The notes: generated by a model not told the origin, from the sequence alone. DNA of 64,000 bases from Olleya sp. YS (GCF_029760915.1 NZ_CP121685.1:1648001-1712000); one strand, 5' to 3'. Shown: positions 9,238 to 18,548, numbered from the stretch's first letter. A program made the numbers and translations.

Positions 9238-10511
9238 TACCACTCGTTAATACGATTAGAGTCTAATTTTATAAATATGAAGACCAAAATAGTGAATCCC
9301 CAAAGTCCAGAACCACCATAACTAAAAAAGGGTAGAGGTATACCAATGGTTGGAATTAAGCCCATAACCATACCTATATTTATCATAAAATGAAGAAACA
9401 AAATAGAGCCTACAGCATAACCATACATTCGACTAAATTGAGTCTTTTGTCGCTCGGCTAAAATTAGAATTCGTATAATTAAAAGCAAAAAAACAAGTAC
9501 AGTTAAGAAGCTTCCAATAAAACCCCATTCTTCACCAACAGTACTAAAAATATAATCTGTTTCTTGCTCTGGTACAAAGTTTCCTGTAGTACGTGTGCCT
9601 TCCAGAAATCCTTTACCTTTAAAACCACCACTACTTATGGCTTTTTCAGATTCGTTAAGGTTGTAGGCAACTGTTTTTTTCATTTTTTCCAATTTCTCTG
9701 GATCATTTTCTAAACTTAACCAAACTGTAATTCTGTCCTTTTGGTGTTCTGGTAAAATATTTTCATAAAAAAACCGAACTCCAAATGCCAAAGCTGTACT
9801 AAGAAATAAAACAGTAATAGGTTGTAAAATAGAAGGTCTTTTTTTTCTAGTAAAATAATAAAGTGCAACAAGAGTCGTAGTAATTAATAAAGTACTTGTT
9901 ATACCAAATTTTAAAGAAAAAATTGATAATGCAATTAATAATGCACCAACTATTAAATATATATGCGGTAAACCCTCTCTATATAATACGAAGAAAAAGG
10001 CTCCATATACTAATGTGCTTCCTGCATCTGGTTGTAGTAATACTAATAAAGCTGGTAGTGCTATAATTGCAAGTGTTTTAAGCTGATCATTAAATTTTTT
10101 TATATCTGTATTTAAATCGCTAACATATTTAGCTACAGCTAATGCAGTAGCGACTTTAGCAAATTCACCTGGTTGAAGCGTGAATGAGCCTATTGGATAC
10201 CAAGAAGTGGCTCCATTAATGTTTTTACCAAATACAAATAAACCAGCAAGCAACAGTAGTGAGGCTAGATAAATAATACTTGAAAACCGTTCGTAAAATT
10301 TTCCGTTAATAGATAAAATAAAGACTATTAATACCAATGAAAAGCCAATAAAAATTAGCTGCTTGCTGTATAATTTTGATAAATTGAAGTATTCAATCGT
10401 TTCTCCACCATAAGTGGCAGATAAAATATTTAACCAACCAAATCCAACTAAAATAAAAAATAGGATAATAGTTAACCAATCAAATTTATAATGTCTATCA
10501 GTTTGTCTCAT
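9237..10511 (-). CDS. rodA: Rod-shape-determining SEDS glycosyltransferase RodA
   Basis: SEDS-family peptidoglycan polymerase that works with PBP2 in lateral wall synthesis. About ten membrane helices are visible, and the conserved C-terminal motif region 'MGLIPTIGIPLPFFSYGGSG' is intact. The chosen start (MRQTDRHYKFDW) overlaps the end of mrdA by 14 bp; an ATG 18 bp upstream is possible but would add six residues with no homology value. It is the last gene of the overlapping mreB-mreC-mreD-mrdA-rodA transcript. Confidence 0.95.
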   Translation of the reverse strand: MRQTDRHYKFDWLTIILFFILVGFGWLNILSATYGGETIEYFNLSKLYSKQLIFIGFSLVLIVFILSINGKFYERFSSIIYLASLLLLAGLFVFGKNINGATSWYPIGSFTLQPGEFAKVATALAVAKYVSDLNTDIKKFNDQLKTLAIIALPALLVLLQPDAGSTLVYGAFFFVLYREGLPHIYLIVGALLIALSIFSLKFGITSTLLITTTLVALYYFTRKKRPSILQPITVLFLSTALAFGVRFFYENILPEHQKDRITVWLSLENDPEKLEKMKKTVAYNLNESEKAISSGGFKGKGFLEGTRTTGNFVPEQETDYIFSTVGEEWGFIGSFLTVLVFLLLIIRILILAERQKTQFSRMYGYAVGSILFLHFMINIGMVMGLIPTIGIPLPFFSYGGSGLWGFTILVFIFIKLDSNRINEW

Positions 10512-12402
10512 TGGTTGGTTTAGGTACAACTTGTAGTTGTGTTTCTCCGTTTATTTTAAATGGTTCACCAGAGTAAGGTTTAGCATATTCATTTTCTAAA
10601 CTATGGGTTAATATCCAACTTTCTAAATCGGTTCTACTGATGCTTCCTTTTAAATATTTTTCAATCATTAAACTTGCCATTCTACCAGCAAATCGACTTC
10701 CCCAATAGCCATTTTCTACAAATACTGCTATTGCAATTTTAGGGTTGTCTTTTGGTGCAAAAGCAACAAATATTGAATGATCTGTAAGCTGAGTTTTTAC
10801 TCCATCTATTTTTGCAAAATTTTCTGCAGTCCCTGTTTTACCACAAATATCAATACCTTCAACCTGTAAGTTTTTAGCAGTTCCTTTATTGTAAACGTCA
10901 AACATACCTTGTATAACTGGTTCAAAATGTTCTCTATCTATTGTGGTATATCTTGGTGTAGTGTATTTTTTGTCAATGGTTTCTCCTTCAACGTTTTTGA
11001 TAATATGGGGCGTGTAAAAATAACCTCTATTAGCAATTGCAGCAACCATATTGGCTAGTTGTATTGGCGTAGCTTCAACTTCACCTTGTCCAATAGCATT
11101 TGAGGTCATGAATGTAGAACTCCACCGGTTTTTACCATACCATTTATCATAAAACTTACTGTCTGGAATACGTCCTTTTCTTCCAACCACTAAGTCATAA
11201 CCCAAATAATTACCTAGACCAAAACTTTTAGCATGGTTACTCCACGTATCCATACCTTGTGTTGCAGTAGGGTATTTTTCGATTATACGTCTGTAGACAT
11301 TCACGAAGTAAGCATTACAGGATTCGTAAATTCCAACATTCATGTTTACTGGACTTTTATGACTGTGACAGCCATGAAGCTTTCTGCCATTATAATAATA
11401 GCCTAGTTTACAAGAAAATTGCTCGGTTGTATTAACAACGTCTTCTTGAAGGCCAATTAATGCATTAATGACTTTAAAAGGTGATCCAGGTGCGTATTGT
11501 GCTTGCAAGCTTCTGTCAAAAGTCGGATTAGCAATAGAGTCGTTATATAATTTGGTAAAATTTTTAGAGCGATCTCTTCCAACCAAAATATTAGGATCGT
11601 AACTTGGACCAGAGACTAATGCAAGAATTTCGCCTGTTTTTGGGTCTAAAGCAATGATTCCGCCACGTTTGTTGGTCATCAATAATTCGCCATATGCCTG
11701 TAAAGTAGCGTCGATAGTAATTTTAATGTCTTTTCCTGCTTCTGGTAAAGTATCAAACTTACCATCTTTATAAGGTCCTAAATCTCTATTGTGTATATCT
11801 TTTTGGATAAACTTTATCCCTTTTTGTCCACGCAAGGTTTTTTCATAGGAAGCTTCTACACCTTGTTTTCCAATGAGGTCACCAGATAAATAGTAGTTAT
11901 CGTTTTTTATATTTCTATCATTAACTTCACCTATATCTCCTAAAACATTAGCACCAATAGTGGTTTCGTACTTTCTTAAATTACGTTTCTGAATATAAAA
12001 CCCTTTATATTTACGCATTTTTTCTTGTAATACTGCATAGTCTTCTTTGGATAAGTGAGACACAAATACATAAGGTAATCTAGGAGAGTAGGTATAAGCT
12101 TTCTCGTATTTTTTTAAGAAGGTTGTCTTGTCAATTTTTAAAAGGTTACAAAACTCTATGGTATCTAATGGTTCAACTTCTCTTGGAATAATCATGACAT
12201 CATACGATGGTTGATTAGACACCAACAACTTACCATTTCTGTCATAAACAAAACCACGTTTAGGATAATCAAAGACTTTTCTTATGGCATTATCTTCGTA
12301 AAGATTAGTTGAAGCTCCTTTGTAAATTTGAAGGTATAGTAATCGTCCTGTAAAAACAATTCCTACACTTACCACCAATAAAAGAAGTAATAGTTTTCTC
12401 AT
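10498..12402 (-). CDS. mrdA: Penicillin-binding protein 2 (elongasome transpeptidase)
   Basis: Class B penicillin-binding protein that cross-links peptidoglycan during elongation. One N-terminal membrane anchor (about residues 1-20) is followed by the dimerisation/pedestal domain and the transpeptidase domain. The catalytic serine is in S307-P-F-K310, the SxN motif is seen in ESCNAYF, and K522-T-G follows. The length of 634 aa is typical. Its start codon overlaps the mreD stop (ATGA) and its end overlaps rodA, so translation coupling across the operon is likely. Confidence 0.96.
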   Translation of the reverse strand: MRKLLLLLLVVSVGIVFTGRLLYLQIYKGASTNLYEDNAIRKVFDYPKRGFVYDRNGKLLVSNQPSYDVMIIPREVEPLDTIEFCNLLKIDKTTFLKKYEKAYTYSPRLPYVFVSHLSKEDYAVLQEKMRKYKGFYIQKRNLRKYETTIGANVLGDIGEVNDRNIKNDNYYLSGDLIGKQGVEASYEKTLRGQKGIKFIQKDIHNRDLGPYKDGKFDTLPEAGKDIKITIDATLQAYGELLMTNKRGGIIALDPKTGEILALVSGPSYDPNILVGRDRSKNFTKLYNDSIANPTFDRSLQAQYAPGSPFKVINALIGLQEDVVNTTEQFSCKLGYYYNGRKLHGCHSHKSPVNMNVGIYESCNAYFVNVYRRIIEKYPTATQGMDTWSNHAKSFGLGNYLGYDLVVGRKGRIPDSKFYDKWYGKNRWSSTFMTSNAIGQGEVEATPIQLANMVAAIANRGYFYTPHIIKNVEGETIDKKYTTPRYTTIDREHFEPVIQGMFDVYNKGTAKNLQVEGIDICGKTGTAENFAKIDGVKTQLTDHSIFVAFAPKDNPKIAIAVFVENGYWGSRFAGRMASLMIEKYLKGSISRTDLESWILTHSLENEYAKPYSGEPFKINGETQLQVVPKPTNETN

Positions 12403-12905
12403 TTAGATTTTGTACTAAAAATAGTTGTTATTAATATACAGAGTATTATTGTGAATATACCTGAAAACAACGTGTTTTGTAACACAAAAAGTATCTTTGA
12501 AATGTTAAAAATTTCAAACAGAAAATAAATAAAATGATGGATAAAAGTTAAAATAGAGATGTAGGTTAGTTTTTGACCAAAATCTATATTATTAAACTTA
12601 AGTGCTTGATGCTCGTAAACAGCACCAAAACTAAATTTTAACACAGCTGGTCTGACAAATGCAGTAATTAAAGCAGCAGTAGCGTTTATTCCGCCAGAAT
12701 CCATAAATACATCAATTATTAAACCTAATAAAAAGCTTAGAAATAAAAATAGAATACGGTTGTTTTTTACAGGGTATAACACTATAAACAACAAGTAAAT
12801 GTATGGGTTGATGTAGCCTAAAAAATTAATCTTGCTAAACAATAATACCTGAAGTAAAATAAGTAAAACAAACCTAATAGTATGTATGGATAGCAGACTA
12901 TTCAT
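12399..12905 (-). CDS. mreD: Rod shape-determining membrane protein MreD
   Basis: A small (168 aa) polytopic inner-membrane component of the elongasome. Five or so hydrophobic helices are visible, with the typical 'NPYIYLLFIVLYP' and 'FLLGLIIDVFMDSGGINA' segments. MreD sequences are poorly conserved, so position is important evidence: it overlaps mreC by 8 bp and mrdA by 4 bp. Confidence 0.9.
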   Translation of the reverse strand: MNSLLSIHTIRFVLLILLQVLLFSKINFLGYINPYIYLLFIVLYPVKNNRILFLFLSFLLGLIIDVFMDSGGINATAALITAFVRPAVLKFSFGAVYEHQALKFNNIDFGQKLTYISILTFIHHFIYFLFEIFNISKILFVLQNTLFSGIFTIILCILITTIFSTKSK

Positions 12906-13713
12906 TAGTATTTAACAAAGCATCAATTAGTGGTTTATCCATGTTTTCAATAACACTTACATGTTCTAAATTAGTCATATCATTAAATAGTTTGACTTCT
13001 ATTTCAAAATAATTTTTAGTAATGTCTAGTTTGAAATTTTCAACTTGTCCAACTAAAATTCCTTTAGGAAAAATGGCTGAACGTCCAGAAGTTATAATGG
13101 TATCTCCTTTTTTAAGTTGAGCATTTTTTTGAATATCTGTTAATTGGACATATTTAGGTGATTGTCCATTCCAACTTAATGTTCCAAATTGATTTGTCTT
13201 TTTTAATTGCGCACTAATTTTATTGGTCGTATTTAAAACGGAAATAACTGTAGCATATTTACTATTGGTATTATCGATAATACCAATAACTCCTTTTGAT
13301 GAAATTACTCCTAGATCTGCTCTAATGCTATCATTTTCTCCTTTGTTAATGGTTAAATAATTATTTTGAAGTGAATAGCTATTTTTTATAACGTTAGCAG
13401 GTATAAATTTATATTGTACATCAAAAGTAGTTGTGTCAATATAACTAGTTGTGGGATCTACTTTATTGTGTATTAAAGCTCTTAATCTAGTGTTTTCTTC
13501 TTGTAGTTTTTTATTTTCTTCTTTTAAATTAAAATAACTACTTACAGAATGACTCAAACCATAAATACCTCCAGTAATTGAGTTAGCAGAATTAATAAAT
13601 TTACTTTTATGGTAGGAGTGAGATTGAATGGTTAAGCTTACAGATACTAATAACAACAACAAGAAAAACAAAAATGTTTTGTTTCTAAGTATAAAATTTA
13701 CAATCTGTTGCAT
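12898..13713 (-). CDS. mreC: Rod shape-determining protein MreC
   Basis: A bitopic inner-membrane protein that links cytoplasmic MreB to the periplasmic wall-synthesis enzymes. One N-terminal helix (about residues 12-28) is followed by a coiled coil (LKEENKKLQEENTRLRALI, about 62-80) and the two-lobed beta domain containing 'GVIGIIDNTNSKYATVISVLN'. The 271-aa length is normal. It begins 13 bp after mreB and overlaps mreD. Confidence 0.95.
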   Translation of the reverse strand: MQQIVNFILRNKTFLFFLLLLLVSVSLTIQSHSYHKSKFINSANSITGGIYGLSHSVSSYFNLKEENKKLQEENTRLRALIHNKVDPTTSYIDTTTFDVQYKFIPANVIKNSYSLQNNYLTINKGENDSIRADLGVISSKGVIGIIDNTNSKYATVISVLNTTNKISAQLKKTNQFGTLSWNGQSPKYVQLTDIQKNAQLKKGDTIITSGRSAIFPKGILVGQVENFKLDITKNYFEIEVKLFNDMTNLEHVSVIENMDKPLIDALLNTNE

Positions 13714-13726
13714 TTAGTTGTTATTA

Positions 13727-14755
13727 CTACTTTATCAATACGCTTTTGTATTTTGGAATATTTTTAAGTGTAATTCCTGTACCTCTTACTACAGCACGTA
13801 ATGGATCTTCTGCAATATAAACAGGTAAGTCTGTTTTTTGTGATAAACGTTTGTCTAAACCACGTAACATAGATCCACCACCAGCAAGATAAATTCCTGT
13901 GTTGTATATATCTGCTGCTAATTCCGGAGGCGTTTGCGATAAGGTTTCCATAACAGCATCTTCAATACGTAAAATAGATTTATCCAGTGCTTTAGCAATT
14001 TCTCTGTAGCTAATTTGAACCTGCTTTGGCTTACCTGTTAATAAATCTCTACCTTGTACACTCATGTCTTCTGGTGGAAGGTCTAAATCTTCGGTAGCAG
14101 CACCAATTTGTATTTTAATTTTTTCTGCAGTACGCTCTCCAACGTATAAGTTGTGTTGTGTACGCATATAATAAATAATATCGTTTGTAAAGACGTCACC
14201 TGCAATTTTTACAGACTTGTCACATACAATTCCACCTAATGCAATAACTGCTATTTCAGTGGTACCACCACCTATATCTACAATCATATTTCCTTTAGGT
14301 TGCATAATATCTACACCAATACCAATTGCAGCAGCCATAGGCTCATGGATTAGGTAAACTTCTTTACCATTAACACGTTCTGCACTTTCTTTTACAGCTC
14401 GCATTTCTACTTCTGTAATCCCAGAAGGAATACAAATTACCATGCGTAAAGCAGGTGTGAATAATTTCTTTTTTAACGCTGGAATATTTTTGATGAACAG
14501 ACTTATCATCTGCTCAGACGCATCAAAATCCGCAATTACACCATCTTTTAACGGTCTAATGGTTTTGATGTTTTCGTGGGTTTTACCTTGCATCATATTG
14601 GCTTCTTGTCCAACTGCAATTATTTTTCCGCTAATACGGTCGCGAGCAACTATGGATGGTGCATCGACAACCACTTTGTCGTTATGTATTATTAATGTGT
14701 TGGCAGTACCTAAATCTATTGCGATTTCTTCTGTCAGGAAATCAAAAAATCCCAT
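13727..14755 (-). CDS. mreB: Actin-like cell-shape protein MreB
   Basis: Bacterial actin that forms membrane-associated filaments guiding the elongasome. Phosphate 1 loop DLGTANT (about residues 14-20) and the phosphate 2 motif DIGGGTTEIAV are intact, with the adenosine motif GGGSMLRGL near residue 290. The length of 342 aa is standard. First gene of the rod operon; the region upstream (14756-15040) carries its promoter, which I can only guess at (a TACTTTTA-like sequence on the minus strand). Confidence 0.97.
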   Translation of the reverse strand: MGFFDFLTEEIAIDLGTANTLIIHNDKVVVDAPSIVARDRISGKIIAVGQEANMMQGKTHENIKTIRPLKDGVIADFDASEQMISLFIKNIPALKKKLFTPALRMVICIPSGITEVEMRAVKESAERVNGKEVYLIHEPMAAAIGIGVDIMQPKGNMIVDIGGGTTEIAVIALGGIVCDKSVKIAGDVFTNDIIYYMRTQHNLYVGERTAEKIKIQIGAATEDLDLPPEDMSVQGRDLLTGKPKQVQISYREIAKALDKSILRIEDAVMETLSQTPPELAADIYNTGIYLAGGGSMLRGLDKRLSQKTDLPVYIAEDPLRAVVRGTGITLKNIPKYKSVLIK

Positions 14756-15040
14756 GTGTTATTAGTAATTATAAGGCGTTATTAAAAAGATGTTGTAAAA
14801 GTAATAAAAGTATGGTAATATAAGGATTTAATGCCTTATAAATTTAATTATCCTCACATAAATAATAGATACGTTAAAAATTGAATTTTAGATGTTTTTG
14901 CTTTCGCGGAAATTGAGCTAGGCTAATTGTATTTTGTTGTTTACTCATTAAAAAGTTTAGTTCACTCAATTAAGATTTTTACTACCAATATCTATCAATA
15001 AGTTTGAGTAAACTAAAAAAAAAAATTAAACCTTAAAACA

Positions 15041-15760
15041 ATGAAACACTTTACACTTATTTTATTTGCTTTTGCTACATTAAGTAGCTATTCTCAATCT
15101 GATAGCTATTCTCAATCTGAAAAAAATGACACAGCTTATCTAGAAACTACTGCTGTCAAAGATTCTTTAGTAGTTCCTGATAGGATTTATTTATCAATTA
15201 TTGTTAGAGAAAAAGACACAAGAGGAAAAGAGTCTGTTGAAGTATTAGAACAAAAAATGGAAGAGACACTAAAATCTATTAATATCGATATTGAAAAGCA
15301 ACTTTTTTTATCGGACGCTTCATCAAACTTTAAAAAGTATTTTTTAAAGAAAAAGGATGTGCTAAAAGAAAAAGTATATTCACTTTTAATATATGATGCT
15401 ATAACTGCTGGAAAAGTTATTATGGAGTTAGAATTAATAGGTGTTTCAAATGTATTTCTTACAAAAACTGAATATTCCAAAACAGAAGATTTAAAAATTG
15501 AGCTTAAAAAGTTAGCAGTTATTAAAGCAAAAAAACAGGCAAACATTATGGTTGAACCTTTAGGGCAAAAAATAGGAAAAGCGGTGCGTCTCTCTGATTC
15601 AAACTCCTTAGTAACAAGTGCTTTAAGTGGAAATGCTTCTGGAATTGTAATTAGAGGAACTAGTTCAATTTATGGGAGTAGAGCATATCAACCTATTAGC
15701 ATTGATTTTGAAAAAATTAAAATAGAAAGTGCAGTTAGCGTTAGATTTGAATTAAAATAA
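15041..15760 (+). CDS. Exported SIMPL-domain (DUF541) protein
   Basis: An exported protein with a signal peptide (MKHFTLILFAFATLSSYSQS) and a SIMPL/DUF541 fold recognised by the pattern of an N-terminal beta region, 'LAVIKAKKQANIMVEPLGQKIGKAVRLSD' near residues 165-195 and a final strand IESAVSVRFELK. The family's function is unsettled; members are periplasmic or surface proteins. A perfect 18-bp tandem duplication repeats SYSQSD across the signal-peptide cleavage region. It stands alone between mreB and purH and ends at a terminator shared with purH. Confidence 0.72.
   Translation: MKHFTLILFAFATLSSYSQSDSYSQSEKNDTAYLETTAVKDSLVVPDRIYLSIIVREKDTRGKESVEVLEQKMEETLKSINIDIEKQLFLSDASSNFKKYFLKKKDVLKEKVYSLLIYDAITAGKVIMELELIGVSNVFLTKTEYSKTEDLKIELKKLAVIKAKKQANIMVEPLGQKIGKAVRLSDSNSLVTSALSGNASGIVIRGTSSIYGSRAYQPISIDFEKIKIESAVSVRFELK
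15085..15120 (+). repeat. Perfect 18-bp tandem duplication inside the SIMPL gene
   Basis: TAGCTATTCTCAATCTGA occurs twice in immediate succession (15085-15102 and 15103-15120). It is in frame and duplicates six residues around the signal peptidase site. Confidence 0.97.
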
Positions 15761-15764
15761 AATA

Positions 15765-15799
15765 AAAAAAACTTCAGATATTACACTGAAGCTTTTTTG
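15765..15799. terminator. Bidirectional terminator between the SIMPL gene and purH
   Basis: CTTCAG/CTGAAG hairpin (15772-15777 with 15786-15791) bounded by an A run on the left and a T run on the right, so it can act for both convergent genes. Confidence 0.75.
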
Positions 15800-15837
15800 T
15801 AAATATTTAGTAGATCCTTTTTTTCAAAGGGATTTAT

Positions 15838-17367
15838 TTAATGCTTAAAATGTCGTGTCCCTGTCATAACCATTGAGATATTGTTGTCGTTACAATAATC
15901 AATACTTAATTGATCTTTTATAGAGCCTCCAGGTTGGATAACACTAGTGATTCCTGCATTATCTGCAATTTCTACACAATCTGGAAACGGAAAAAACGCA
16001 TCACTTGCCATCACACTTCCTTTTAAATCAAATTTAAAGGATTGCGCTTTATGTATAGCTTGGTTTAACGCATCTACACGACTAGTTTGTCCTGTACCAC
16101 TTGCACATAATTGCTTGTTTTTAACCAATACTATAGTATTAGATTTAGTGTGTTTGCAAATTTTTGAAGCAAAAATTAAATCTTCTAATTCTTGTGCTGA
16201 AGGTTTCGTGATAGTTGCATATGTTAAATCTTCTATAGCATCTGTTTTATTATCTCTGTCTTGTACTAACACACCGTTTAAGCATGTTCTAACCGTGGTT
16301 TGTGCTAAAGCAGCATCTTTTAAAACTAAAAGTATTCTGTTTTTCTTTCCTTTTAAAATGGTTTCAGCTTCAGCTGAAAAAGAAGGAGCTATTACCACCT
16401 CGCAAAATAAATTATGAATATCTGTAGCACAAGCTGCATCAATTTCAACATTACTAATTAAAATTCCGCCAAAAGCTGATACTGGATCACCAGCTAACGC
16501 ATCTGTATAAGCTTGATGCACTGTATCGCGTTGTGCAAAACCACATGCATTATTATGTTTTAAAATGGCAAAGGTTGGTTTTTCGTCTTTAAATTCTGCA
16601 ATTAAATTAACTGCTGCATCAACATCCAGAAGGTTATTGTAACTTAAAGCTTTACCATGCAATTTAGTAAACATCTCGTCAAAATCTCCAAAGAAAAATC
16701 CTCGTTGATGCGGATTCTCTCCATAGCGTAACACTTGTCCTTTTGTTTCAGATAGTTTTAATGACGCAATCTCATGATTGGCGTTAAAATAATTAAAGAT
16801 TGCCGAGTCGTAATGTGATGACACATTAAATGCTTTGGCAGCAAAACGTTTTCTGTCGTCTTCAGATAAGTTTCCTTTTTTATCTGTAATTAGCTCTAAA
16901 AATTCAGCATAATCATTAACAGAAGACACACAAATAACATCTGCATAATTTTTAGCAGCAGCACGAATTAAAGAAATACCACCAATATCAATTTTTTCAA
17001 TAATGTCTTGGTTGGAAGCTCCAGAAGCTACTGTTTTTTCAAACGGATATAAATCTACTATAACAACATCTATTTGAGGGATATCAAAGTCTTTCATTTC
17101 TTTAATATCACCATCATGATTTTGACGGTTTAAAATACCACCAAACACCTTAGGGTGTAATGTTTTGACACGTCCACCTAAGATTGAAGGGTAAGACGTT
17201 ACATCCTCTACAGGAACAACGTTTATACCTAAATTTTTTATAAAAGTTTCAGTGCCACCTGTAGAATAAATGGTTACCCCTTGTTTGTTTAACTCTTTAA
17301 CAATAGGCTCTAAACCGTCTTTGCTAAATACTGAGATTAATGCAGATTTAATTGTTTTGTTGCTCAT
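15838..17367 (-). CDS. purH: Bifunctional AICAR transformylase/IMP cyclohydrolase
   Basis: Catalyses the last two steps of IMP synthesis: formyl transfer to AICAR, then ring closure. The N-terminal MGS-like cyclohydrolase domain (about 1-190, with 'STGGTETFI' and 'GGRVKTLHPKV') and the C-terminal transformylase domain (with 'RYGENPHQ' and 'KHNNACGFA') are complete. I start at MSNKTIKSALISV; the in-frame ATG seven codons earlier gives a non-homologous extension. A strong stem-loop lies about 43 nt upstream of this start. Confidence 0.96.
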   Translation of the reverse strand: MSNKTIKSALISVFSKDGLEPIVKELNKQGVTIYSTGGTETFIKNLGINVVPVEDVTSYPSILGGRVKTLHPKVFGGILNRQNHDGDIKEMKDFDIPQIDVVIVDLYPFEKTVASGASNQDIIEKIDIGGISLIRAAAKNYADVICVSSVNDYAEFLELITDKKGNLSEDDRKRFAAKAFNVSSHYDSAIFNYFNANHEIASLKLSETKGQVLRYGENPHQRGFFFGDFDEMFTKLHGKALSYNNLLDVDAAVNLIAEFKDEKPTFAILKHNNACGFAQRDTVHQAYTDALAGDPVSAFGGILISNVEIDAACATDIHNLFCEVVIAPSFSAEAETILKGKKNRILLVLKDAALAQTTVRTCLNGVLVQDRDNKTDAIEDLTYATITKPSAQELEDLIFASKICKHTKSNTIVLVKNKQLCASGTGQTSRVDALNQAIHKAQSFKFDLKGSVMASDAFFPFPDCVEIADNAGITSVIQPGGSIKDQLSIDYCNDNNISMVMTGTRHFKH

Positions 17368-17409
17368 TATAGTTGTGTTAATAAGCAAGCAAATTTAAAT
17401 AAAATGAAA

Positions 17410-17452
17410 TTGTTTTAGTTAAAAACTGACTTTGTCTTTTCAACTAAAACAA
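17410..17452 (-). promoter_or_regulatory. Long stem-loop in the purH leader / after the GAF gene
   Basis: On the minus strand TTGTTTTAGTT pairs with AACTAAAACAA; the inner GAAAA and TTTTT pair as well (one G-U), then GAC/GTC closes an AAA loop around a 2-nt bulge. That is about 19 base pairs in 43 nt. The G-U pair forms only in minus-strand RNA. A T-rich but interrupted tail follows, so it may be a terminator of the upstream gene or an attenuator of purH. Confidence 0.7.
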
Positions 17453-17466
17453 CTAGTTATTAACAT

Positions 17467-17919
17467 CTAAAGTAGTTTAGCAACTTTAGCACAAACAAAT
17501 TCTAAAAAGCGTTCATCTGCTTCTGTAAAAGGATCTGGAGTGTTAGAGTCGATGTCTATTTGTCCTATATTTTCACCATTTACAAAAATAGGAATAACTA
17601 TTTCTGCTTTTACAGTAATACTACAAGCAATATAATTATCCTGTGCTGCAACATCTGGTACCACAAAATTTTGATTACTTACAGCTACTTGACCACAAAT
17701 GCCTTTTCCAAACGGGATAATGGTATGGTCTGTAGGTTCTCCAACATATGGTCCCAGTTTTAATTCGTTTTTATCTCCATTTTTAAAATAAAAACCTACC
17801 CAGTTATAGTGATCTATATTAGCTTCTAGTAATTTACAAATCTGTAATAATTTGTCATCTGTGGAAGAAGTATTAGAAACTATGGTTTCTATTTGAGGTT
17901 TTAAAGTGTCAAAAGTCAT
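17467..17919 (-). CDS. GAF domain protein, free methionine-(R)-sulfoxide reductase-like
   Basis: A single GAF domain (150 aa) of the family that reduces free methionine-(R)-sulfoxide. The two cysteines of G-x-G-I-C75-G and I-A-C99-S are kept with the 24-residue spacing of the characterised enzymes (Cys94 and Cys118 in E. coli, numbering from memory). The third cysteine, expected ten residues before Cys75, is replaced by His65. Activity with two cysteines is plausible but not certain. It lies upstream of purH on the same strand, separated by a strong hairpin, and divergent from xrtF. Confidence 0.82.
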   Translation of the reverse strand: MTFDTLKPQIETIVSNTSSTDDKLLQICKLLEANIDHYNWVGFYFKNGDKNELKLGPYVGEPTDHTIIPFGKGICGQVAVSNQNFVVPDVAAQDNYIACSITVKAEIVIPIFVNGENIGQIDIDSNTPDPFTEADERFLEFVCAKVAKLL

Positions 17920-17996
17920 TTCTGTAAAAATTTTGGTAAAAGTATTTAAAAAGGCGTAATTTCAACCTTTAAAAAACATAAAATAGCGTTTATTTA

Positions 17997-18548
17997 TTGA
18001 AAGATTTAATTGTTACATACAAACCAGTTATAAAGTTTATACTTACGTTTCTGTTAGTATATGGCGTATTATCTTTAGCTTATAATTTTTATTTAGATGC
18101 GTCTAAAGACGGAACATATCATCCAGATTATATCACTAATTTAGTCGCAAATCAATCTAAAGACTTACTAGAAAATGTAGGATACAATACTAAAGTTTTA
18201 CCACATCCAGATGAGCCTTCCATGAAATTAATTGTTAGAGGCAAATATTTAGCACGAGTCATAGAAGGTTGTAATGGAACCAGCATTATTATTTTATTTA
18301 TATCGTTTATTATAGCATTTTCTGGACGTTTTAAAACCACTTTCTTTTATATTTTATCAGGAAGTGTTCTAATCTATGTTGTTAATTTACTTAGAATTGT
18401 CATTTTATCCATTGGATTGTTTCATTATCCATGGCGAAAAGAAGAATTGCATACCGTAATTTTTCCAGGAATTATCTACGGAATGGTATTTTTGTTATGG
18501 ATGTTTTGGGTAAATCGTTTTTCAAAACTGAATCAAAAAAATGAGTAA
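17997..18548 (+). CDS. xrtF: Exosortase family protein XrtF
   Basis: An inner-membrane cysteine transpeptidase/protease of the exosortase/archaeosortase superfamily, the flavobacterial F type. The catalytic triad is visible as Cys92 (EGCNG), Arg133 (LLRIV) and His152 (ELHTVIFPG), with about five membrane helices. The only suitable start is a TTG codon; no upstream in-frame ATG exists. The length of 183 aa fits the family. Its substrates are unknown. It overlaps the next gene by 8 bp, the usual XrtF-partner arrangement. Confidence 0.9.
   Translation: MKDLIVTYKPVIKFILTFLLVYGVLSLAYNFYLDASKDGTYHPDYITNLVANQSKDLLENVGYNTKVLPHPDEPSMKLIVRGKYLARVIEGCNGTSIIILFISFIIAFSGRFKTTFFYILSGSVLIYVVNLLRIVILSIGLFHYPWRKEELHTVIFPGIIYGMVFLLWMFWVNRFSKLNQKNE

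Noticed and set aside
17410-17452. A known purine riboswitch in front of purH
   Set aside because: The element is one long hairpin without the three-way junction and conserved loops of the purine riboswitch.
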